The position numbers and the translations under genes were made by a program. The notes beneath the pieces were generated by a model. The model worked only from the letters and a program-made list of their open reading frames with translations, was not told the DNA's origin and did no database searches. From Rhodothermales bacterium (GTDB lineage Bacteria; Bacteroidota; Rhodothermia; Rhodothermales; VXPQ01), in the NCBI GenBank assembly GCA_028283985.1, contig JANQSQ010000287.1, forward strand, positions 1 through 6,002: 6,002 bases of DNA, read 5' to 3'. Positions 1 through 5,837 of this stretch are shown one piece after another. Every line of letters starts with the position of its first letter. Positions within the stretch are counted from its first letter, which is position 1.

Positions 1-199
1 CGGTCGTAACGACCAGATCGCTTTCGGCCAGACTCTGCCGGAGTTCGGATTGCAGGGCTTGCTCGTCGTCGCCGACGGTGGCCATGCGTCGCACGACCAC
101 GCCCGCCCGCGTCAACTGCTCGCCAAGCCAGGAAGCGTTCGTATCGCGCACCTGCCCGATAAGCAGTTCGTCGCCAATGGTCAGCACGGTGGCCTGCAT
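1..199 (-). CDS. cinA: CinA-family protein, N-terminal part (cut by window edge)
   Basis: Translating the minus strand from the ATG at 199-197 gives 66 residues before the left edge. They begin MQATVLTIGDELLIGQV, continue with DTNASWLGEQL and TVGDDEQAL, and end SDLVVTT where the family normally continues with a Gly-rich TGGLG stretch. The partial next codon starts with G, which fits. This is the start of the MoCF/CinA N-terminal domain, the nucleotide-binding half of competence/damage-inducible protein A. Known members hydrolyse ADP-ribose or deamidate nicotinamide mononucleotide in pyridine-nucleotide salvage, and in some bacteria the gene is linked to competence and recA. The C-terminal amidase domain would lie outside the window, so its presence is unknown. 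The start codon is 26 bp after the pyrE stop. An AGGGAG lies only one base before the ATG, too close for a normal Shine-Dalgarno. Family identity is secure; the exact activity is inferred. Confidence 0.9.
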   Translation of the reverse strand, partial: MQATVLTIGDELLIGQVRDTNASWLGEQLTRAGVVVRRMATVGDDEQALQSELRQSLAESDLVVTT

Positions 200-225
200 A
201 CTCCCTGAACCGTTTATACTATGCC

Positions 226-894
226 TTATGTATGCCGGACCGACCAGGCTTCCGGGTCGGCCCGCCAGGCCAGAATCGCCTGGGCTGCCGCTCCGGACAG
301 CGTTTCCCGTTCCCGGGCCGCTTCCAGCAGCACGTCCAGACCGGTCAACACATGCAGGGGGACCCGTATCTTTTCGAATTTCTGGCGCGCCGCAGCGAAT
401 CCATGAGAATAAATGGCGAGAACCGCCTGCACCTCGGCCCCGGCGTCGCGCAGCGTTTCCACCACGGCGCAGGAGGATCCGCCGGTCGAAATCGCATCTT
501 CCACTACGATCGTTGTCCGGCCCGCGACATTCCCCCCCTCTATGCGGCATCCGCGCCCGTGCGCTTTCGCTTGCGCCCGCGCGTACGCCATGGGCCTTTC
601 CAGAACGTCCGCAAGCCATGCCGCGTGAGGAATGCCGGCGGTGGCCGTCCCCGTAATCACCTCGGCGTCCAGCCCCTCTTCTTTCCATATGCGGACGAAT
701 CCGTCGCGTACGGTGCGCCGCGCAGCCGGACTGGAAAGAAGCAGGCGATTGTCGCAATAGACCGGCGCCAGCAGGCCGGATGCAAGCGTAAACGGCTCGT
801 CCGGAGCAAAGCGAACAGCCTGCACATCCAGCAGGTGTTCCGCAACTTGCCAATCAAGCAAACCACCCGCTTCGTTTTTCGTGTTCGTTTCCAT
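226..894 (-). CDS. pyrE: Orotate phosphoribosyltransferase
   Basis: The 222-residue product converts orotate and PRPP to orotidine 5'-phosphate, the fifth step of de novo pyrimidine (UMP) synthesis, in the cytoplasm. Family landmarks appear in order. FTLASG followed by PVYCDNR (about residues 35-50) is the N-terminal substrate region. The flexible catalytic loop at 104-115 keeps R106, K110, H112 and G113. The PRPP-binding signature VVEDAISTGGSS lies at 130-141 with its acidic pair and Gly-Gly. Length is normal for PyrE (about 210-225). I chose the ATG at 894-892. A longer in-frame start at 1005 would overlap pgsA by 80 bp and add 37 residues that do not look like the family. The position after the catalytic-loop Arg is Ala where many homologues have Lys; other homologues also vary there. 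No clear Shine-Dalgarno precedes the start. It lies 31 bp after pgsA and 26 bp before cinA on the same strand, so is probably cotranscribed. Confidence 0.95.
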   Translation of the reverse strand: METNTKNEAGGLLDWQVAEHLLDVQAVRFAPDEPFTLASGLLAPVYCDNRLLLSSPAARRTVRDGFVRIWKEEGLDAEVITGTATAGIPHAAWLADVLERPMAYARAQAKAHGRGCRIEGGNVAGRTTIVVEDAISTGGSSCAVVETLRDAGAEVQAVLAIYSHGFAAARQKFEKIRVPLHVLTGLDVLLEAARERETLSGAAAQAILAWRADPEAWSVRHT

Positions 895-925
895 GAAAAA
901 TTCAGGCTTTGGCGGCGTCACGCCC

Positions 926-1495
926 TTATCCGGTGCGCTTTTCTCTGAACAGGTATACGCATCCCGTCCACAGCGTAAACGCAATGACCAGCAAAAAAGC
1001 TGCAAGCGGGATGGGCGTATCGAGTACCCACCTGGCCCAGGCCCCGGCGCCTCCTTCCAGTTTTTCGAATGTCAGGAGGACCAGTATCCCGCTCAGGTAT
1101 ACGATCTGGATAGCCGTTTTTCTCTTGGCGACAGGCAGCGTGAACCCGCCGCCGGATACCCGGGATCGAGAGCGCATCCAGGTCACCGATATATCGCGCA
1201 ATCCGATGAGCGCCACGCCCCACCATGGTACAAACTCGGGAACGATCACACAAAGCATCACGAAGGCGCCCAGCACCAGCACCTTGTCGGCAAGCGGATC
1301 CAGCGCCTGTCCCAGCTCGGAGCGGGCTTCGAATTTCCGGGCGATCTTCCCGTCCAGATAATCGGACGCCGCCCCGATCAGGAATAAAACCAACGCAATA
1401 GCTATTCCAGGTAACGCATTGCCGTACAAAAGGATAAGAACCACCGGAGTCACCAGTATCCGCATGATCGTAAGGGCGTTCGGAAGATGTTTCAT
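926..1495 (-). CDS. pgsA: CDP-diacylglycerol--glycerol-3-phosphate 3-phosphatidyltransferase
   Basis: The 189-residue integral membrane enzyme makes phosphatidylglycerophosphate from CDP-diacylglycerol and glycerol-3-phosphate, the committed step to phosphatidylglycerol and cardiolipin. The full CDP-alcohol phosphotransferase signature DxxDGxxARx8GxxxDxxxD is present at residues 45-70, with D45, D48, G49, A52, R53, G62, D66 and D70; the four Asp bind metal and act in catalysis. Hydrophobic segments are visible at about 10-42, 72-88, 130-143 and 162-182. The N-terminal MKHLPNALTIMRI and the IGLRD segment near residue 97 favour PgsA over phosphatidylserine or cardiolipin synthases of the same superfamily. 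An SD-like GGGGGA at 1508-1503 lies 7 bases before the ATG. The gene is first in the presumed pgsA-pyrE-cinA operon and diverges from dnaK. Superfamily is certain; PgsA is the best substrate assignment. Confidence 0.92.
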   Translation of the reverse strand: MKHLPNALTIMRILVTPVVLILLYGNALPGIAIALVLFLIGAASDYLDGKIARKFEARSELGQALDPLADKVLVLGAFVMLCVIVPEFVPWWGVALIGLRDISVTWMRSRSRVSGGGFTLPVAKRKTAIQIVYLSGILVLLTFEKLEGGAGAWARWVLDTPIPLAAFLLVIAFTLWTGCVYLFREKRTG

Positions 1496-1625
1496 TTTCC
1501 GTTCCCCCAGCGCCGCGCGCCCTCATCCGTAAGAGGCTGTCCGTATAGAATCATATGCCTATCGCAATGCGTATGGCGCACCGCCGCGCGACGAAATGTC
1601 GCCGCGAAACCTGTCATTATGGCGG

Positions 1626-1648
1626 AGAATGAACTCCGGCATCATTCT
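1626..1648. promoter_or_regulatory. Perfect 7-9-7 inverted repeat upstream of dnaK
   Basis: AGAATGA at 1626-1632 and TCATTCT at 1642-1648 are perfect reverse complements separated by nine bases. A related TCATTAT lies at 1614-1620, so the half-site occurs almost three times in 35 bp. The 9-base spacer resembles the geometry of CIRCE, the HrcA heat-shock operator, but the bases are unlike TTAGCACTC/GAGTGCTAA. It lies about 15 bp upstream of the proposed dnaK -35. A regulator-binding site is an inference; a 7-bp repeat could be chance. Confidence 0.35.
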
Positions 1649-1653
1649 TGATA

Positions 1654-1668
1654 GTGTCCCCCGGACAC
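1654..1668. promoter_or_regulatory. Perfect inverted repeat GTGTCC-CCC-GGACAC overlapping the dnaK -35
   Basis: GTGTCC (1654-1659) and GGACAC (1663-1668) flank CCC in a 15-bp symmetric site. The right arm contains the proposed -35 hexamer CGGACA (1662-1667), so a protein bound here could block polymerase. This would be a typical repressor arrangement, possibly heat-shock or stress control of dnaK. No known operator consensus is recognised. Confidence 0.35.
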
Positions 1669-1690
1669 CAAATTCACACCACTGTAAAAT
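1662..1690 (+). promoter_or_regulatory. Candidate dnaK promoter
   Basis: CGGACA (1662-1667, 4 of 6 matches to TTGACA) and TAAAAT (1685-1690, 5 of 6 matches to TATAAT) are 17 bp apart. Transcription would start near 1697, leaving a leader of about 25 bases. The Bacteroidota-type -7 motif TAnnTTTG is not seen, nor a sigma32-type CCCCAT -10. AAGG at 1701-1704 is 16 bases from the ATG, too far for an ordinary Shine-Dalgarno. Confidence 0.4.
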
Positions 1691-1720
1691 AAAGACCTGC
1701 AAGGTAGCGAGATACTCGTT

Positions 1721-3664
1721 ATGGGAAAGATTATTGGAATTGACCTCGGAACCACGAATTCGGTCGTCTCCGTGATGGAAGGCGGCGAACCCGCCGTGAT
1801 CACCAACTCCGAAGGCGCGCGCACGACGCCGTCGGTCGTTGCCTACAAGAAGGACGGCGAACGGCTCGTGGGTATGCCCGCCAAGCGGCAAGCGATTACG
1901 AATCCGCAAAATACGATCGCTTCGATCAAGCGCTTCATGGGCCGCCAGTACCGCGAGGTCGAAAGCGAGATCAAGACCGTTCCGTACGAAGTGACCCGCG
2001 GCGATAACAATACGGCCCGCGTCAAGGTAGGCGACCGGGTGTACACGCCGCAGGAAATCTCGGCGATGGTGCTCCAGAAACTGAAGCAGACGGCGGAAGA
2101 CTACCTCGGGGAAAAAGTAACCGAGGCGGTCGTTACGGTACCCGCCTACTTCAACGACGCGCAGCGCAAGGCCACGAAAGAGGCCGGCGAGATCGCCGGG
2201 CTGAACGTGCGGCGCATCATCAACGAGCCGACGGCGGCGGCGCTCGCCTACGGACTAGACAAAAAGGAAAAGACGGACGAAGTCGTCGCCGTATACGATC
2301 TGGGCGGCGGTACGTACGACATCTCGATCCTCGAACTCGGGGACGGCGTGTTCGAGGTGAAAGCCACTTACGGCGATACGCATCTTGGAGGAGACGACTT
2401 CGACCAGCGGCTGATCGACTACATCGCCGACGAATTTCAGAAGCAGGAAGGCATCGACCTGCGCAAGGACCGCATGGCCCTGCAACGGCTGAAAGAGGCT
2501 GCAGAGAAGGCCAAGATCGAACTCTCCGGCCAAACGCAGACGAACATCAATCTGCCCTTCATTACCGCCACGGAAGACGGACCGAAGCACCTGACGCTCG
2601 ACATCACGCGGGCCGCGTTCGAGAAACTGGTGGACGACCTGGTCGAGCGCACCATCCCCCCCATGGAAAAAGCGCTCAAGGACGCCGGGATCTCCAGGGA
2701 CGATATCGACGAAGTGATTCTTGTCGGCGGTTCGACCCGCCTTCCGAAAATTCAGGAAGTGGTCGAGAATTTCTTTGGCAAAAAGCCCAACCGTTCGGTA
2801 AATCCGGACGAGGTGGTGGCTGTGGGCGCGGCCGTCCAGGGCGGCGTGCTTTCCGGGGACGTCAGCGACGTGCTGTTGCTCGACGTAACGCCGCTCAATC
2901 TCGGCATCGAAACGCTCGGAGGAGTGATGACTTCGCTCATCCAGGCCAACACGACCATTCCCACGAAGAAAAGCGAGATTTTCTCCACGGCTTCGGACAG
3001 CCAGACCTCCGTGGAAATACATGTGCTCCAGGGAGACCGCCAGATGGCTATGCACAACCGCACGATCGGGCGTTTCCATCTGGACGGCATTCCTCCGGCG
3101 CCGCGCGGCGTCCCGCAGATCGAGGTCACTTTCGATATCGATGCGAACGGGATCCTTGACGTAACCGCCAAAGACAACGCCACCGGCAAAAAGCAGAACA
3201 TCCGCATCGAGGCTTCCAGCGGACTCTCCGACCAGGAGATCGAAAAAATGCGCCAGGATGCGAAAACGCACGCCGAAGAGGACCAGAAAAAGCGGGAGCA
3301 GGTCGAGAAGCTGAATCAGGCCGATTCGCTTGCGTACTCCACGGAGAAAAACCTGAAGGAATACGGGGACAAGATTCCCGCCGAAAAGAAGGCGAAGGTC
3401 GAGGCAGCTCTCGAGCGGCTCAAGGAAGTTCGCAAGAACGACGAGTCTCCCGATCTGGATTCGGCGCTGGAGCAACTCAATCAGGCCTGGGGCGAAGCCG
3501 CAGAGGATATGTACAAGGCGCAGCAGGCCGCCGCACAGGAGGAAGCGGGCGCGGATGCCGGAGCAGGCGCAGGCCAGGAGGAACCCGCGGGAGACGGTTC
3601 CGTGGACGCCGACTTCGAGGTAATCGACGAGGACGAAGAATCGCCGGGTACGAATCATAAGTAG
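1721..3664 (+). CDS. dnaK: Molecular chaperone DnaK (Hsp70)
   Basis: The complete 647-residue protein is an ATP-dependent chaperone that works with DnaJ and GrpE on unfolded cytoplasmic proteins. The nucleotide-binding domain (about 1-382) shows the phosphate-1 motif IGIDLGTTNSVV (5-16), catalytic K70, INEPTAAALAYG (167-178), the phosphate-2 motif DLGGGTYD (193-200, with T198 at the usual phospho-acceptor position) and the adenosine motif ILVGGSTRLPKIQ (333-345). The hydrophobic linker DVLLLDVTPL (383-392) leads to the beta-sandwich substrate domain (to about 500) and a charged helical lid (about 505-605). The tail is a Gly/Ala/Glu-rich flexible segment with DADFEVIDEDE (629-639), the usual acidic C-terminal signature, then eight extra residues ending NHK. 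Length is typical (about 610-650). ATG at 1721 is fixed by alignment to the family N-terminus. No grpE or dnaJ lies nearby, so it is probably monocistronic, with a hairpin terminator 14 bp after the stop. Confidence 0.98.
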   Translation: MGKIIGIDLGTTNSVVSVMEGGEPAVITNSEGARTTPSVVAYKKDGERLVGMPAKRQAITNPQNTIASIKRFMGRQYREVESEIKTVPYEVTRGDNNTARVKVGDRVYTPQEISAMVLQKLKQTAEDYLGEKVTEAVVTVPAYFNDAQRKATKEAGEIAGLNVRRIINEPTAAALAYGLDKKEKTDEVVAVYDLGGGTYDISILELGDGVFEVKATYGDTHLGGDDFDQRLIDYIADEFQKQEGIDLRKDRMALQRLKEAAEKAKIELSGQTQTNINLPFITATEDGPKHLTLDITRAAFEKLVDDLVERTIPPMEKALKDAGISRDDIDEVILVGGSTRLPKIQEVVENFFGKKPNRSVNPDEVVAVGAAVQGGVLSGDVSDVLLLDVTPLNLGIETLGGVMTSLIQANTTIPTKKSEIFSTASDSQTSVEIHVLQGDRQMAMHNRTIGRFHLDGIPPAPRGVPQIEVTFDIDANGILDVTAKDNATGKKQNIRIEASSGLSDQEIEKMRQDAKTHAEEDQKKREQVEKLNQADSLAYSTEKNLKEYGDKIPAEKKAKVEAALERLKEVRKNDESPDLDSALEQLNQAWGEAAEDMYKAQQAAAQEEAGADAGAGAGQEEPAGDGSVDADFEVIDEDEESPGTNHK

Positions 3665-3677
3665 CGTGAGAATAAAT

Positions 3678-3720
3678 ACAGGGGCTTATATGCCAAAGTA
3701 ACCGCAGGCCCCTGTTTCCC
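3678..3720 (+). terminator. Candidate terminator after dnaK
   Basis: ACAGGGGC (3678-3685) and GCCCCTGT (3708-3715) form a perfect 8-bp stem starting 14 bp after the dnaK stop. The 22-base loop contains an inner TGC/GCA pairing (3691-3693 with 3704-3706). The tail is T-poor (TT then CCCGGGTTTT), so termination efficiency is uncertain, but position and stem strength fit. Confidence 0.5.
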
Positions 3721-3804
3721 GGGTTTTCTGACCGGCGGCACAAGACGCCTGGCCGATTCTTCCGGCGTTGCGTCAATCTTCAATACGCGCGTTCCCGAGC
3801 GCCC

Positions 3805-3874
3805 TTGACTACGTTGGATTTGGGAGTTTTTGGCATAATTCGATCTTGATTGGTGGAAGAAGGATAGTTAAGAT
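3805..3874 (+). promoter_or_regulatory. Candidate promoter elements for the LRR gene
   Basis: Two overlapping possibilities are visible. An extended -10 TGGCATAAT lies at 3831-3839 (CATAAT at 3834-3839, 5 of 6 matches); the upstream TTGACT (3805-3810) is 23 bp away, too far for a standard pair. Alternatively TTGATT (3846-3851) and TAAGAT (3869-3874), each 4 of 6, are spaced by 17 bp. Either would give a long leader (roughly 115-155 bases) containing the hairpins at 3900-3956. Confidence 0.3.
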
Positions 3875-3899
3875 GAATTCGCAGGGGGAGTAGCGAAGC

Positions 3900-3956
3900 A
3901 AAGGCGGTGTGGCGCCGCTTTCTCTTTGGAGACTCGGAGAGCCGCCTCACCGGCGG
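3900..3956 (+). other. Structured leader with three hairpins and competing pairings
   Basis: Three adjacent hairpins can be drawn. The first pairs AAAG+CGG (3900-3907, one bulged G) with CCGCTTT (3915-3921). The second pairs CTCTTTGG (3922-3929) with TCGGAGAG (3934-3941) across an AGAC loop, using three G-U wobbles. The third pairs CCGCC (3942-3946) with GGCGG (3952-3956) across TCACC. GGCGG also occurs at 3903-3907, so CCGCC could pair with either copy, giving mutually exclusive folds. The block is 42 bases upstream of the LRR start codon. It may be a cis-regulatory RNA; I cannot match it to a known riboswitch class. Apart from this block, the dnaK terminator and promoter-like hexamers, 3665-3998 shows nothing recognisable. 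Confidence 0.35.
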
Positions 3957-3998
3957 TTACTTTAGCATATAAGCTTCTCATTATTTCTATCCTGATTT

Positions 3999-5627
3999 AT
4001 GAAACGCTTCCTGGTTATCGTGATCGCCCTTTTGTGTTTTCCGGTAAGCGCTTACGGTCAAACCCCATCCTGTCCATACACGCTGCCCGCGTCGCCGACG
4101 GACCGGGATATACTTCTATTGTTGTATTGCGAGACCCATGGTTCCAACTGGAATAATAGTGAGCATTGGGGGAGTAATATGCCTATTGGAGACTGGAAGG
4201 GGATCGATTCTGTGCCCGGTCAACCGGACAAAGCGCAGAAGATCGATCTTGCGTGGAATAAGTTGACCGGATCGATTTCGGATTTGAGCGCCTTGACCGA
4301 TCTTCAGTATCTGTCTCTCTCCCACAATGAATTGACCGGATCGATTCCGGATTTGAGCGCCTTGACCAATCTTGAATATCTGTCTTTCTACTCCAATGAG
4401 TTGACCGGAACGATTCCGGACCTGAGCGCCTTGACCAATCTTGAGTATCTGTCTTTCTCCGGCAATGGGTTGACCGGATCGATTCCGGATTTGAGCGCCT
4501 TGACAAACCTTGAGCGTCTGTTTTTCTCCTTCAACAAGTTGAGCGGATCGATTCCGGACCTGAGCGCCTTGACAAACCTTAAGTATTTGGGGCTATCCTA
4601 CAATGGATTGACCGGACCGATTCCGGACCTGAGCGCCTTGACAAACCTTGAGGGGCTGGAACTCTCCTACAATGAGTTGAGCGGACCGATTCCGGACCTG
4701 AGCGCCTTGACAAGCCTTGAGGGTGTGTATCTCTACGTGAACAAGTTGAGCGGATCGATTCCGGACCTGAGCGCCTTGACCAACCTTAAGTATCTGTCTC
4801 TCTCCACCAATGAGTTGAGCGGATCGATCCCGGACCTGAGCGCCTTGACAAGCCTTAAACGCCTGAATTTCGCCTACAATAAGTTTACCGGATCGATCCC
4901 GGACCTGAGCGTCTCGACAAACCTTGAGAGTTTGTCTTTCTCCTTCAATGAATTTACCGGATCGATTCCGGACCTGAGCGCCTTGACCAATCTTGAGTAT
5001 CTGTCTTTCTTCTCCAATAAGTTGACCGGAACGATCCCGGACATGAGCGCCTTGACAAAACTTGAGACTTTGTCTTTTTCCTCCAATGAATTTACCGGAT
5101 CGATCCCCGAATCGCTTGCTCGCCTGGAATCTCTTGAGTATCTCAATCTTTCCCATAATATTCTATTAAGCGGAGAGATTCCCTGGGGAGACCCGGCAAT
5201 GTATTGGACAGCGCTTACCGAGTTAAATATAGAGTGTACTAATCTCAGCACGCCGGCCACCGAGGAGTTTCAGGATTGGCGGGATAGAAATAACACTACT
5301 TTTTTGACGGGTAACGATGCTTCCTGTCCCCTTCCGACGAATGTCGAATCCGAAGAATTGCCCGGAAGCATCTCGCTCGATCAGAACTATCCTAATCCGT
5401 TCAATCCCGAAACGTCCATTCGATTCGCGCTGCCGCAAACAAGCCATATGCGTCTTGCAGTGTACGATATGCTTGGCAAAACGATCGCAGTACTCGTAGA
5501 CGGGGTACGCGCGCAGGGATTCCATACCGAGATGTTCGACGCGAGCGAATTGCCGACGGGCGTGTACGTCTACGTTCTTTCCACGCCCGAAACGGTTTTG
5601 ACGAAAAGGATGCTGCTTGTCAAGTAG
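3999..5627 (+). CDS. Secreted leucine-rich-repeat protein with type IX secretion sorting domain
   Basis: The 542-residue protein starts with a signal peptide (MKRF, hydrophobic core 5-17, likely cleavage after AYG at 20). Residues 25-88 form an N-terminal cap of the bacterial LRR type: TDRDILLLLY, then C44, SNWNNSEHW and a GDW motif, with C25/C44 a possible disulfide. Twelve 23-residue repeats fill 89-364, and a thirteenth divergent one follows (365 to about 389). Residues 396-447 resemble a C-terminal cap with C413 and C443. The tail from about 455 has LDQNYPNPFNPETSIRFALP, a YDMLGK strand, LPTGVYVYVL and final KRMLLVK, matching a T9SS sorting domain. Expected path is Sec export, then T9SS release or surface attachment. 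No catalytic motif is seen, so binding to a protein, glycan or surface is likely but the ligand is unknown. It appears monocistronic. ATG 3999 is chosen because it directly starts the signal peptide; no Shine-Dalgarno precedes it. Confidence 0.9.
   Translation: MKRFLVIVIALLCFPVSAYGQTPSCPYTLPASPTDRDILLLLYCETHGSNWNNSEHWGSNMPIGDWKGIDSVPGQPDKAQKIDLAWNKLTGSISDLSALTDLQYLSLSHNELTGSIPDLSALTNLEYLSFYSNELTGTIPDLSALTNLEYLSFSGNGLTGSIPDLSALTNLERLFFSFNKLSGSIPDLSALTNLKYLGLSYNGLTGPIPDLSALTNLEGLELSYNELSGPIPDLSALTSLEGVYLYVNKLSGSIPDLSALTNLKYLSLSTNELSGSIPDLSALTSLKRLNFAYNKFTGSIPDLSVSTNLESLSFSFNEFTGSIPDLSALTNLEYLSFFSNKLTGTIPDMSALTKLETLSFSSNEFTGSIPESLARLESLEYLNLSHNILLSGEIPWGDPAMYWTALTELNIECTNLSTPATEEFQDWRDRNNTTFLTGNDASCPLPTNVESEELPGSISLDQNYPNPFNPETSIRFALPQTSHMRLAVYDMLGKTIAVLVDGVRAQGFHTEMFDASELPTGVYVYVLSTPETVLTKRMLLVK
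4263..5090 (+). repeat. Twelve tandem 69-bp LRR-coding units
   Basis: Twelve units of exactly 69 bp (23 codons) run without any insertion or deletion, starting at 4263, 4332, 4401 and so on to 5022. The first two thirds of each unit encodes LTGSIPDLSALTNL with few changes (S/T/P at position 4, T/S at 2) and is nearly identical in DNA. The last third encodes the LxxLxLxxN strand and is much more variable. A thirteenth unit (5091 onward) keeps FTGSIP but then reads ESLARLESL and has plant-type spacing. The DNA-level similarity points to recent tandem expansion or homogenisation. Confidence 0.93.
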
Positions 5628-5684
5628 ATCGGTTCGAGGGCTGTACGATCAGAAGAGTCAGGTTGCCGACTTCTCGTCAAAGAC

Positions 5685-5714
5685 CGCTCAGGGGCCCTCA
5701 CAGAGCGCTTTTTT
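5685..5714 (+). terminator. Candidate rho-independent terminator after the LRR gene
   Basis: CGCTC (5685-5689) and GAGCG (5703-5707) pair around a 13-base loop, followed after one C by six T (5709-5714). It lies 57 bp after the LRR stop. The stem is short, but the uninterrupted T-run is the best in the window and the place is right. An alternative longer pairing joins GAGGGC (5636-5641) with GCCCTC (5694-5699). Confidence 0.5.
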
Positions 5715-5837
5715 CCGAGACTGCTGACCCTGCCCCCGGCGCTCCCCAAACGCTCGGAGGCGCCTCCGGTTGACGCTGCGGGCCTCGATACGATCGCTGC
5801 GCGCGCGCCGGAGCATAATTCGCCCCTTGGCGTAGTT

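Larger units (their letters stand above)
1496..1720. promoter_or_regulatory. Divergent control region between pgsA and dnaK
   Basis: This 225-bp stretch without a gene must contain the promoters for the leftward operon and for dnaK. Visible elements are a 5-bp hairpin GCGAC/GTCGC at 1588-1602, the 7-9-7 inverted repeat at 1626-1648, the 6-3-6 inverted repeat at 1654-1668 and a sigma70-like dnaK promoter at 1662-1690. On the minus strand TATGAT (1555-1550) could be a -10 for pgsA, but I see no good -35 at the right distance. No RNA gene or small ORF is convincing here. Confidence 0.6.

Noticed and set aside
221..948. Plus-strand open frames across pyrE and pgsA
   Set aside because: They lie opposite strongly supported minus-strand genes and show no domain features.
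895..1005. Longer start for pyrE at 1005
   Set aside because: It would overlap pgsA by 80 bp, and the added 37 residues do not resemble PyrE N-termini; the ATG at 894 gives normal length.
1626..1648. CIRCE/HrcA operator
   Set aside because: Only the nine-base spacer agrees; the arms AGAATGA/TCATTCT do not match TTAGCACTC/GAGTGCTAA.
2255..3658. 467-codon minus-strand open frame opposite dnaK
   Set aside because: Long antisense open frames across dnaK are a well-known by-product of its codon bias. The translation has no recognisable domain, and the plus strand encodes an intact DnaK.
3884..3900. GGGGAGTAGCG resembling the yybP-ykoY manganese riboswitch loop
   Set aside because: The partner loop with AGACC is not present in the expected place, the helices do not fit, and the downstream gene is not a metal transporter or TerC-like protein.
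3936..3960. Group II intron domain V-like hairpin (AGCCG...CGGTT)
   Set aside because: The hairpin is about 19 bases against roughly 34 for domain V, lacks the two-base bulge, and no intron-encoded protein is nearby.
4263..5090. Tandem repeats as a CRISPR array or minisatellite
   Set aside because: The units are 69 bp, directly adjacent and in frame throughout a single open reading frame encoding a recognisable LRR fold.
4183..5156. Two repetitive minus-strand open frames (4183-4506 and 4593-5156)
   Set aside because: They are mirror readings of the 69-bp LRR units. Because the period is a multiple of three, a stop-free antisense frame in one unit stays stop-free in all.
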